A stretch of DNA of 64,000 nt, taken from NCBI GenBank assembly GCA_018268015.1, contig JAFDXJ010000006.1, positions 20,798 to 84,797 on the forward strand. The letters are read 5' to 3'. The notes below the pieces were generated by a model, which made no database searches, was not told where the DNA came from, and was given only the letters and a program-made list of their open reading frames with translations. The DNA comes from Bacteroidota bacterium (GTDB lineage: Bacteria > Bacteroidota > Bacteroidia > Chitinophagales > Chitinophagaceae). This document shows positions 54,493-64,000 of the stretch, piece after piece; the stretch's first letter is position 1, and the number at the start of each line of letters is the position of its first letter. The translations under genes and the position numbers were made by a program.

Positions 54493-56412
54493 TTACAATT
54501 TTTCTCTTATGATTTCAGCAACAATTTCCGGATCCAATAATGATGTAGTATCTCCCAGGTTTTCCACTTCATTTTCAGCAATTTTACGAAGTATTCGCCT
54601 CATGATTTTGCCGCTCCTGGTTTTCGGCAGTCCCTTTACAATCTGAATTTTATCCGGCTTTGCGAAATGGCCAATTTGCTCTGCAACCATATCCCGTATT
54701 TTTTCTTCTGCAATCTGCCCGGGTGGTTTTTCCATGTTTAAAATGACAAAGGCATATATCCCATGCCCTTTAATATCATGCGGATAAGCAACAACAGCGC
54801 TTTCGACAACACCTTCACACATATTAATAGCATTTTCCACTTCAGCAGTACCTATACGATGGCCGCTTACATTCAATACATCATCAACCCGGCCAATTAT
54901 TCTGAAATTACCTTCCTCATCTTTCAGAGCGCCATCCCCGGAAAAATAAAGGCCCGGATAAGTACTGAAATAGGTTAGTCGGAATCTCTCGTGATCGCCA
55001 TACGTTGTCCGGAGTATAGAAGGCCAGGGGCTTTTCATACATAAATTACCTTTAAATAAACCATCAATCTTTTCCGTCACTTCTTTGCCCTGATCATTTA
55101 TCAGGACTGGTTGCACACCCGGCAAAGGTAGAGTAGCCCAACATGGGCGTGAAGGGCTGATTCCAGCAAAATTAGATATTAGAATGCCTCCGGTTTCCGT
55201 TTGCCACCAGGTATCTACGATAGGGCATTGATTCTTCCCAATAAATTGATTATACCACTCCCATGCTTCAATATTAATAGGTTCTCCTACAGTACCTAAA
55301 ACCTCCAGTGATGAAAGATCTTTTCCCTCCAATGGTTTTGCCCCAAATCCCATTAAACTTCGAATTGCTGTGGGTGCGGTGTAAAAAATATTGACCCTAT
55401 ATTTATCTACAATATCCCAAAACCTCCCGGCATCCGGCCAGGTAGGTATTCCCTCAAACATAAGAGAAATGGCTCCCGCCGATAAAGGACCATAAACAAT
55501 ATAACTATGCCCGGTAACCCAACCAATATCTGCTGTACAGAAAAAAACCTGTCCGGGTTTATATTGAAAAACATTTACAAAAGTATACGTAGTAAAAATC
55601 ATATATCCGGCAACACTATGCACTACCCCTTTGGGCTTTCCGGTAGATCCGGAAGTGTATAAAATATATAATGGATCTTCCGCATCCATAATTTCTGCCT
55701 GGAAATGATCTCCCTTTTCATCCAATTTTTTCATTTCATCCCCCCACCAGATATCTCTATTTTCAACCATAGAAACCGGTGAATTGGTGTGTTTTAATAC
55801 TATCACTTTTTGAATGGAAGAAAATGTTTGCAAGGCATCATCAATAATCTCTTTAAGCGGAATGACTTTTGAACCACGAAAAGCACCATCACAGGTTATT
55901 ATAAAAGATGCGCCTGCATCTTCTAATCTGTCGAGAATACTGTTTGCGCTAAAACCACCAAAAATTACCGAATGGATGGCCCCCAAACGGGCGCAAGCCA
56001 ATAAAGAAATGGCTAACTCAGGTACCATTCCCATATAAATACAAATACGATCTCCTTTTTGAACGCCATTATTTTTCAGCACATTCGCAAATCTGCAGAC
56101 CTCACGGTGAAGCTCTTTATAAGTATAGGTCCTTGTTTGATGTGTGGGGTTATTGGGCTCCCAGATAAGTGCCGGCTGGTTTCCTCTTTCAGCCAAATGC
56201 CTGTCAAGACAGTTTTCCGTGATATTTAATTTGCCGCCTTTGAACCATTCGATTTTAGGTGTCTTGAAATCCCATTCAAGTGTTTTATCCCATTTTTTAT
56301 GCCAGGCAAAAGTATCGGCTACCTTACTCCAAAATTGTTCTGGATTTTCAACACTGTTCTTATAGGCTTCCTTATATCCTTCTAAAGAATCGAATTGAAA
56401 TGAATAGTCCAT
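54493..56412 (-). CDS. acs: Acetyl-CoA synthetase
   Basis: This 639-residue adenylate-forming enzyme makes acetyl-CoA from acetate, ATP and CoA. It has the AMP-binding motif YTSGSTGKPKG, the acetyl-pocket region VDTWWQTETGG, and YFSGDGALKDEEG. The conserved C-terminal lysine lies in PKTRSGKIMRR, known in Acs to be inhibited by acetylation. Length and N-terminus match the Acs group rather than other acyl-CoA ligases. It has an ATG start and is monocistronic. Confidence 0.96.
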   Translation of the reverse strand: MDYSFQFDSLEGYKEAYKNSVENPEQFWSKVADTFAWHKKWDKTLEWDFKTPKIEWFKGGKLNITENCLDRHLAERGNQPALIWEPNNPTHQTRTYTYKELHREVCRFANVLKNNGVQKGDRICIYMGMVPELAISLLACARLGAIHSVIFGGFSANSILDRLEDAGASFIITCDGAFRGSKVIPLKEIIDDALQTFSSIQKVIVLKHTNSPVSMVENRDIWWGDEMKKLDEKGDHFQAEIMDAEDPLYILYTSGSTGKPKGVVHSVAGYMIFTTYTFVNVFQYKPGQVFFCTADIGWVTGHSYIVYGPLSAGAISLMFEGIPTWPDAGRFWDIVDKYRVNIFYTAPTAIRSLMGFGAKPLEGKDLSSLEVLGTVGEPINIEAWEWYNQFIGKNQCPIVDTWWQTETGGILISNFAGISPSRPCWATLPLPGVQPVLINDQGKEVTEKIDGLFKGNLCMKSPWPSILRTTYGDHERFRLTYFSTYPGLYFSGDGALKDEEGNFRIIGRVDDVLNVSGHRIGTAEVENAINMCEGVVESAVVAYPHDIKGHGIYAFVILNMEKPPGQIAEEKIRDMVAEQIGHFAKPDKIQIVKGLPKTRSGKIMRRILRKIAENEVENLGDTTSLLDPEIVAEIIREKL

Positions 56413-56582
56413 GCTTACATTTTTAAGGCTAAATTTACTTTTTTCTTTAATTCCATTTCTTTTTTTTAAAAACTTTATAAAAAATCAGTTAGTAAAAGAA
56501 ATGGTTTATAGTAGTTTTGATTTGATCAAATAATTAAAAAATCATTATCTTATTTAGTAAAACAATTTAAAAACCAGGTAAT

Positions 56583-56741
56583 ATGTCTTTACCCAATCAT
56601 CAATCAAAAGATAGTAAGAATAAAAAAAAGAATAACTTACAGAAAAATAAATCGACGAAATCGGGGGCAAAATTGAATGTCGTTTCAAAAGCTATGAACA
56701 GAAACCCTAAATTAACCGGAGGTTCCCAGCGAGGTTCATAA
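56583..56741 (+). CDS. Very small basic protein (52 residues)
   Basis: ATG at 56583 opens a 52-residue frame ending at TAA 56741. The product is rich in lysine, asparagine and serine (SKDSKNKKKNN stretch) and ends NPKLTGGSQRGS. No membrane segment or signal is present. The defined ending and the position 44 bases before gldA on the same strand suggest a real gene, but no family is recognised. It could be a nucleic-acid-binding or disordered protein. The call would be strengthened by conservation upstream of gldA in relatives. Confidence 0.5.
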   Translation: MSLPNHQSKDSKNKKKNNLQKNKSTKSGAKLNVVSKAMNRNPKLTGGSQRGS

Positions 56742-56785
56742 TTTTAAATTTCCTTCTCCAAATTTTATTTAATACCCCGGAATTC

Positions 56786-57694
56786 ATGATTTCATTAGAG
56801 CTAAAAAATCTTGAAAAAATCTATGGAAATCAAAAAGCCATAGACAATATTTCATTTACGCTTCAAAAGGGTGAAATCGTAGGATTCCTGGGGCCAAATG
56901 GTGCCGGGAAAAGCACAACACTTAAAGTTATTACGGGTTATTTGCAACCTCAAAAAGGGGAGGTTTTTATTGGTGGCATTAAAGCATCCGATAATCCATT
57001 AATGATTAAACAAAAAATTGGGTATCTCCCGGAATCAAATGCTTTATACTATGATATGTATGTAAGGGAATATTTATCTTTTATTGCAGGCGTTCATCGA
57101 ATTCCCGAGTACCGGAAAGCCATAAATCATGTTATTGATATTACCGGTTTGAGTTTAGAATATAAAAAGAAAATTGGTCAATTATCCAAGGGTTATAAAC
57201 AACGTGTTGGACTGGCTGCAGCACTAATACACCAGCCTGAACTCCTCATATTAGATGAGCCAACCAGTGGTCTTGACCCAAATCAAATCGTGGAAATCCG
57301 CAATGTCATCAAAGAGCAGGGGAAGAATAAGACCGTTTTATTTTCATCTCATGTATTGCAGGAAGTGCAAGCAATATGTGACAGGGTCATCATTATACAT
57401 CATGGAAAAATTGTTGCCGATAATGATATTCAAACATTAGGTACCGGATTACAAAAGAGAAGGGTTAAAATTACTTTTGAAGAAAAATTAGATAAAACTG
57501 ATTTCAACAATATCTCCGGCCTTCAACAAATAGATCAGGTTAATCCACATCAATGGTCTCTTTTATCTGATGATGCCAATTTTTTGAAAAAACAATTATT
57601 AGAACTTGCAATTCAGCAAAATTTGAATATACAATCGCTAGAGGTGGAAACGAGCAACCTGGAAGAAATCTTCAGGCTGCTCACAAAAAATTAA
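56786..57694 (+). CDS. gldA: Gliding-motility ABC transporter ATPase GldA
   Basis: This 302-residue ABC ATPase has a Walker A at GPNGAGKST, the signature LSKGYKQRVG, a Walker B in LLILDEPTSGLD and the H-loop SSHVLQEV. The overall sequence, including YLPESNALYYDMYVREYL, fits GldA, which works with the GldF and GldG membrane proteins in gliding Bacteroidota. gldF and gldG are not in this window, as often found. It has an ATG start. Gliding or T9SS function elsewhere is supported by the sorting domain of the M4 peptidase. Confidence 0.88.
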   Translation: MISLELKNLEKIYGNQKAIDNISFTLQKGEIVGFLGPNGAGKSTTLKVITGYLQPQKGEVFIGGIKASDNPLMIKQKIGYLPESNALYYDMYVREYLSFIAGVHRIPEYRKAINHVIDITGLSLEYKKKIGQLSKGYKQRVGLAAALIHQPELLILDEPTSGLDPNQIVEIRNVIKEQGKNKTVLFSSHVLQEVQAICDRVIIIHHGKIVADNDIQTLGTGLQKRRVKITFEEKLDKTDFNNISGLQQIDQVNPHQWSLLSDDANFLKKQLLELAIQQNLNIQSLEVETSNLEEIFRLLTKN

Positions 57695-57827
57695 GTGAGA
57701 CCCTGGGATTCTAGTCAGATAAATTATTAAAATCTGATAAAACATTACTTGATATTTCCCCTTAACCATCACTTTTCACAATAGAATTTTGTACATTCGC
57801 AGACTTTAAAAACTACTAAAATTTTGA

Positions 57828-59822
<1,995 letters not shown>

Positions 59823-59874
59823 TCATATTCCACCCATAATAGCATCCATTTTCATTAATACGCCTGTCTTTCTT

Positions 59875-59895
59875 ATCCAGGAATCCTTCCTGGAT
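59875..59895. repeat. Short hairpin after gyrB
   Basis: ATCCAGGAA-TCC-TTCCTGGAT, a perfect 9-bp inverted repeat with a 3-base centre, lies between gyrB and the C1 peptidase. No T-run follows on the plus strand, so it may be an operator or a weak processing site rather than a terminator. Confidence 0.4.
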
Positions 59896-59993
59896 TGAGA
59901 AACACATGAAAATTCATACACTATCAAGTTAATGAAATACCATTTATTGGGTATATGTAATTCTTAAAACTTTTACATCTTAGCATCTAAATA

Positions 59994-61607
59994 ATGAATT
60001 TTATGAAGTACATATTCCTGCTCACTTTTTTGATTGGTAATACTTTATTTGCCCAACCCAACCATGGTACCGGCGCCAATTTTAATGCTGCAACAATTGC
60101 TAAAACACCGCAAAAAATTAAACTTTCTACCCGCAGTTTTCGCGGATTAACACCGGCTTATTCTTTGGAACAATATTGCCCAACCCCCGGAGATCAGGGT
60201 AATCATGGTACCTGTGTTGCCTTCGCGAATGCCTATGGCATCGCCACAATTCTTTATGCCAAAACCCATAATATTACCGACAAGAATGTAATTGATAAAT
60301 ATGCATTCTCCGCTACTTATTTATATGAACAAATAAAAGACGCATCTGACAATGACTGCCAAAACGGAAGCGATCCCATAGAAGCGCTGATAAAAATGAT
60401 GACAGGGGGTGATGCATTTTTATCGCAAGTGCCTTATCAGTGTGGTGCAACAATAACGGATGATGTAAAGCAGGTAGCAACAAATTATAAAATAAAAGAT
60501 GCTGCCATATTATTTGCGGCGCCGGGTATGATGCAAGACGACAAATATGTGTTGCCAAAGGATGAAATAATTGCATCTACCAAAAAAGCACTGCTTGAAG
60601 GCAATCCCGTTTCAACCGGATGGCATTTGCCTGAAAGCTTTTTTTATGTGAAAGATGCGGTATGGAATACTACCGCTGACGATCAATTAAGCGATTGGAA
60701 ACATAATGGGCATGCAATGGCTGTAGTTGGCTATGATGATAATAAATATGGTGGAGCATTCCGTATATTAAATAGTTGGGGAACCGACTGGGCCGATGGA
60801 GGTTTTGTTTGGATAAAATATGACGACTATGCCAAATGGTGCATTCTTGCAATGGAAGTTTTCCCGGATCCGCTTACACCTGCACCGGTAGAAAATAATG
60901 TGCAACCGGAGCCTCAGCCAGAACCCAACCCGGAACCAAAGCCCATTCCTAATCCAGAGCCAAAGCCTGTACCGATAGAAAATAAATTTGTATTAAGCGG
61001 CGATGTTGAATTTAAACTCAGCACCGGTGAAGACATGCCGGTGAATATTACCTCCACCCGCAATTTACAAGTGGATGATGATAAGCCCGCCGTAAAAGAA
61101 GACCTGGTAGCTTACACCATGCAAAACAGCTATACCAGTGGCACCCGTTTTAAATTTTATCTGAATATAGATCATGAGGCTTATGTATATGCATTTGCAA
61201 CAGACCTGTCTGGTAAAGTAAACCTGATTCTCCCTTATGATGATATGATCTCAACACATGTAGGCACCAATAGCAGCATTGCGTTCCCATCAGATACCAA
61301 ATCTGTAAAGCTGGATGATAATAAAGGCACAGATTATTTGTTGATTTTATACGCCGCCGAAAAATTAGATGCTAAACAAATTGCTGCTGATATGAATGAA
61401 ATGGATGGTGCACTCAGCACAAAAATTAAAACTGTATTGGGTGATAAACTAATGGATAAATCCATCATTAAATATTCGCAGGATAAAGTTGGGTTTAGCG
61501 TGAACGGAACAGCCACAAGAAATTTAAGTGTTGCAGATGATAGTGAAAACACCGTTTATTCCGGCGGAACCGTTGTGCCATTGATGGTGGAGATAAAGCA
61601 TAATTAA
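59994..61607 (+). CDS. Exported papain-like (C1) cysteine peptidase with DUF4384-like domain
   Basis: This 537-residue protein has a signal peptide (1-20, ending FAQ). The papain-like catalytic domain carries Q68 and C74 in GDQGNHGTCVAFA, H240 in NGHAMAV and N260 in LNSWG, so the active site is complete. A proline-glutamate linker (about 300-325) with PEP repeats leads to a C-terminal region of about 200 residues. That region contains RFKFYLNIDHEAYVYAFATD and LDDNKGTDYLLILYA, which looks like DUF4384. RNLxVxDD motifs flank it. The next gene starts 48 bases later and is also exported, suggesting one operon. The target of the peptidase is unknown. Confidence 0.88.
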   Translation: MNFMKYIFLLTFLIGNTLFAQPNHGTGANFNAATIAKTPQKIKLSTRSFRGLTPAYSLEQYCPTPGDQGNHGTCVAFANAYGIATILYAKTHNITDKNVIDKYAFSATYLYEQIKDASDNDCQNGSDPIEALIKMMTGGDAFLSQVPYQCGATITDDVKQVATNYKIKDAAILFAAPGMMQDDKYVLPKDEIIASTKKALLEGNPVSTGWHLPESFFYVKDAVWNTTADDQLSDWKHNGHAMAVVGYDDNKYGGAFRILNSWGTDWADGGFVWIKYDDYAKWCILAMEVFPDPLTPAPVENNVQPEPQPEPNPEPKPIPNPEPKPVPIENKFVLSGDVEFKLSTGEDMPVNITSTRNLQVDDDKPAVKEDLVAYTMQNSYTSGTRFKFYLNIDHEAYVYAFATDLSGKVNLILPYDDMISTHVGTNSSIAFPSDTKSVKLDDNKGTDYLLILYAAEKLDAKQIAADMNEMDGALSTKIKTVLGDKLMDKSIIKYSQDKVGFSVNGTATRNLSVADDSENTVYSGGTVVPLMVEIKHN

Positions 61608-61655
61608 AATCCAAACTATCTTGCCTCTTTAGTTTTAATTTCTCACAAAATCTAT

Positions 61656-64000
61656 ATGAAAAAAGTTATTGCACTACTACTTGCCGTTGTGTTTGTAACA
61701 ATTTCTTTCTCACAAACAGAACAGGTTATTGTACCCAATGGTCATTCGCTACTGATATCGAAAGTTATCCTGGATGATCAGCAGCACTTCTTATACAGTG
61801 CGGAAAAAGAAAAAATAATTATGTGGGATGCACAAAGCGGTAAGCAGCTATTTACTTTTCCGGCACGTTCACTAATAACCTTTGGCGTAAATCATAAGGG
61901 CGATAAGCTGGTTTATTCAACCGGCGCACAGCTTGTGTGCTATTCAACAGTAACCGGTAAAAAATTATGGACTACTGATTATGCAGCTTTTTCATTTTGC
62001 AGCATCATTTTTACCAAAGATGATAGCAAGGCTTTAATGAATAATTCAAGAGGTATTGCATGGTTTGATATAAACACCGGTAATCATGATCTTTTGAAAG
62101 AACATGTTTTTGATAATAGCTATACCTTTTTATATAACAATAAAGATGGTTCAACATATGTACTGGTAAACGATGATGGCTGGCAAATACGCAATGCAGA
62201 AACAGGGGCGATTACCGCAGAAAATAAATTTCCGCAATCCCAATTTAAATCATGGTATTTACCCTTTAATAATATTGTAGCCAGCTGTGTCAATGAGAAT
62301 GATGGTTCTGTTCTCACTTTTCAAAATGCAATAACAGGGCAGGTGTTAAAAAAACTCACCTCCAGTTCACGCTCAGATGATGTGGCATTGATACCATCTA
62401 AAAACGATAATCATTTTTTACTGTTAGACGGATACGATGAAAACGCTAAAAGCCGAATATACAATGCATCAACCTTTGCACCTGAAAAAACTTTTGGCAA
62501 CTTTAGCCCGGTGCATTATCAGCCCGTGCAACAAGGATTTTACCTGGGCGCTGAGAAAAAAGTCTTCCTCTCTGCCTACAATACTTTGTTTGCAAGAGAT
62601 ATGGGCACAGGCAAAATGACAACGCAGTTTAAGAGAACTGTGGCCAACCTTGGTTTTGATGTGTTCAATTCTCTTGAATATAATCAGAGCAGCGGTGAGC
62701 TAAATATTATGACCGATGATAGTGTATTGAAACGTATTGATATTTTCAGGATGAAGGCACAACGCAGCGCCAACCTGCAAACCGATGTGGAGAATGTTGC
62801 CATAAGCCCTGGAGGAGACAGTGTTGCCATATTTGCCTCCGATAAAACCTATATCAAAAATATCAATACCAATAAAATGGTTGTGCCCAACGCCGGTTTC
62901 TTTACCGGTTCTATTGAAAGGGCACTTTTTAGTTTTAGTGGAGATGGCAAAAATGTTTTTTACGCTGATAAATCAAAAATAAATAACGATTTGGATGCAG
63001 TATATAAATGGGACCTAACCTCCAATACAAAACAGGAAATTTTACAGTATAATGATATCACAGCTGCTAATTACTCTGCTGATAAGCTATTGCTCTCTGC
63101 TGTTATCAGAAAAGCCTTTGGTAAAGATTATTATGCAACAATTATAAATACCAATACGGGGCAGGAAATTTTTAAGAAAACCGTTGGAGGAGCTGAAGGC
63201 ATTTTTGCAGTAGCATCGGGAGATAAAAGTAAAGTGATTATTTTGACCGGCACATCCCTGACCGTGTATGATATAAATTCTGGAGCCCAACTGCAAACCT
63301 CTGATAAGTTATCTGCAAGGTTATATACAAAAATGGCAGTAAATTATGATGGCTCTGCAGTATACCTGGGTACTATATCTGGTGAGATTGTTGGTTATAC
63401 TACAAACGGCAAACAATTATTTGATGTGGTTGGTCATAACAGTGATGTACGTACCGTATTGCTATCGCCCGATGATAAAATACTATACTCCATAGCCCAT
63501 GACCAGACTATTAAAGTATGGAATGCATCTAATGGAGATTTATTGGGCACCTTGTATTTATTTAATGATGGCAATGATTATGTGTTTGTAGGTAAAGATG
63601 GCAGATTTTACGGCTCGCCGGAAGGCATAAAAAAATTATATTACCTGAAGAACAGGAATATTATACCGCTTGACTTGGTGTATGAAAAATACTACACGCC
63701 TAATTTGTATCAGCGACTTGTCAATGGAGAAATATTTCCACCCCTGCCCGATGAAGATTTAAAAAACAAACCACTTGTAAAAATTCAGTATGCAGAAAAG
63801 CAACGGAATCTTGAAGTGGACAATGATGTGCCTTCTTACCAAAATACAACAGGGCTTGCAGTGATAACCGTTACAGCTTCTACAGAAGATGATGCTATTG
63901 ATGAAATACGATTATTTCTAAATGGGAAAGTGTTAAACCTTGCTACAAGAAACCTGATCGTGGAAGATGATAAGAGCAAAACAGCAACAAAAAAATATTC
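61656..64000 (+). CDS. Exported WD40-type protein, 3' truncated; probable caspase-like C-terminal domain outside the window
   Basis: The frame is open from the ATG at 61656 to the window end (781 codons, no stop). A signal peptide (1-20, ending SQ) is followed by degenerate WD40 blades over about 680 residues, the last being the clearest (VGHNSDVRTVLLSPDDKILYSIAHDQTIKVWN). After GLAVITVTASTEDDAIDEIRLFLNGK comes ATRNLIVEDD. In Bacteroidota, proteins with this order of WD40 blades and then a DEIR-LFLNGK beta-sandwich usually continue into a caspase (C14) domain. That continuation is inferred, because the window ends first. It follows the C1 peptidase by 48 bases. Confidence 0.82.
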   Translation, partial: MKKVIALLLAVVFVTISFSQTEQVIVPNGHSLLISKVILDDQQHFLYSAEKEKIIMWDAQSGKQLFTFPARSLITFGVNHKGDKLVYSTGAQLVCYSTVTGKKLWTTDYAAFSFCSIIFTKDDSKALMNNSRGIAWFDINTGNHDLLKEHVFDNSYTFLYNNKDGSTYVLVNDDGWQIRNAETGAITAENKFPQSQFKSWYLPFNNIVASCVNENDGSVLTFQNAITGQVLKKLTSSSRSDDVALIPSKNDNHFLLLDGYDENAKSRIYNASTFAPEKTFGNFSPVHYQPVQQGFYLGAEKKVFLSAYNTLFARDMGTGKMTTQFKRTVANLGFDVFNSLEYNQSSGELNIMTDDSVLKRIDIFRMKAQRSANLQTDVENVAISPGGDSVAIFASDKTYIKNINTNKMVVPNAGFFTGSIERALFSFSGDGKNVFYADKSKINNDLDAVYKWDLTSNTKQEILQYNDITAANYSADKLLLSAVIRKAFGKDYYATIINTNTGQEIFKKTVGGAEGIFAVASGDKSKVIILTGTSLTVYDINSGAQLQTSDKLSARLYTKMAVNYDGSAVYLGTISGEIVGYTTNGKQLFDVVGHNSDVRTVLLSPDDKILYSIAHDQTIKVWNASNGDLLGTLYLFNDGNDYVFVGKDGRFYGSPEGIKKLYYLKNRNIIPLDLVYEKYYTPNLYQRLVNGEIFPPLPDEDLKNKPLVKIQYAEKQRNLEVDNDVPSYQNTTGLAVITVTASTEDDAIDEIRLFLNGKVLNLATRNLIVEDDKSKTATKKY

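Noticed and set aside
60898..60981. Short tandem repeat DNA coding PEP/PKP units in the C1 peptidase
   Set aside because: It is a proline-rich interdomain linker within a continuous reading frame, not a CRISPR or other repeat array.

Overview
The window is a gene-dense chromosomal segment of a Bacteroidota bacterium, most likely a member of the Chitinophagaceae or a close relative (the rank is inferred). The evidence is a secreted metallopeptidase with a type IX secretion C-terminal sorting domain, a GldA-type gliding ABC ATPase, a DUF4834 protein, a Bat-type MoxR/DUF58/VWA cluster, a long PurF-like amidotransferase, and several upstream sites matching the Bacteroidota promoter (TTTG or TTG, about 19-21 bases, then TAnnTTTG). 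The DNA is AT-rich with no obvious compositional break. I saw no insertion sequence, prophage or CRISPR array, so this is mostly core genome.

Layout. 1-5.7 kb: end of a glycosyltransferase, tRNA-Leu(GAG), an orphan histidine kinase, a PhnP-like metallo-hydrolase, a helix-hairpin-helix protein and an acyl-CoA dehydrogenase. 5.9-9.9 kb: secreted M4 peptidase, then hflX overlapping a Rieske protein. 10.2-14.3 kb: tRNA-Asn(GTT) and a short bat operon. 14.3-19.7 kb: glyoxalase-II-like hydrolase, a very large envelope protein (degenerate peptidase-MA, propeller, predicted barrel), DgkA and a cysteine-rich AraC regulator. 19.7-32.4 kb, mostly minus strand: thioredoxin-like lipoprotein, gatB, SixA-like phosphatase, PurF-like enzyme, FMN reductase, SurA-like chaperone and rimP-nusA-infB. 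32.6-45.4 kb: DUF4834, APC permease, slipin/NfeD pair, recA, a glycosyltransferase, OPT and POT peptide transporters, purD. 45.5-52.3 kb: the elongasome cluster mreB-mreC-mreD-PBP2-rodA. 52.6-56.4 kb: an ECF sigma operon and acs. 56.6-59.8 kb: a tiny basic protein, gldA, gyrB. 60.0-64.0 kb: two exported proteins, a papain-like peptidase with a DUF4384-like domain and a WD40-type protein that runs off the end and probably continues into a caspase-like domain.

Functional themes are central information processing (infB, nusA, rimP, gyrB, recA, gatB, hflX, two tRNAs), cell-shape control, envelope quality control (SurA-like, NfeD/slipin, Bat), peptide scavenging (M4 peptidase, OPT, POT), and acetate and acyl-CoA metabolism. 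The least explained parts are the terminal peptidase/WD40 pair with a shared RNLxVxDD motif, the pseudo-peptidase/propeller/barrel protein, the GYF-repeat protein of the sigma operon, the cysteine-rich AraC regulator, the 52-residue basic protein and the structured leader upstream of rimP.
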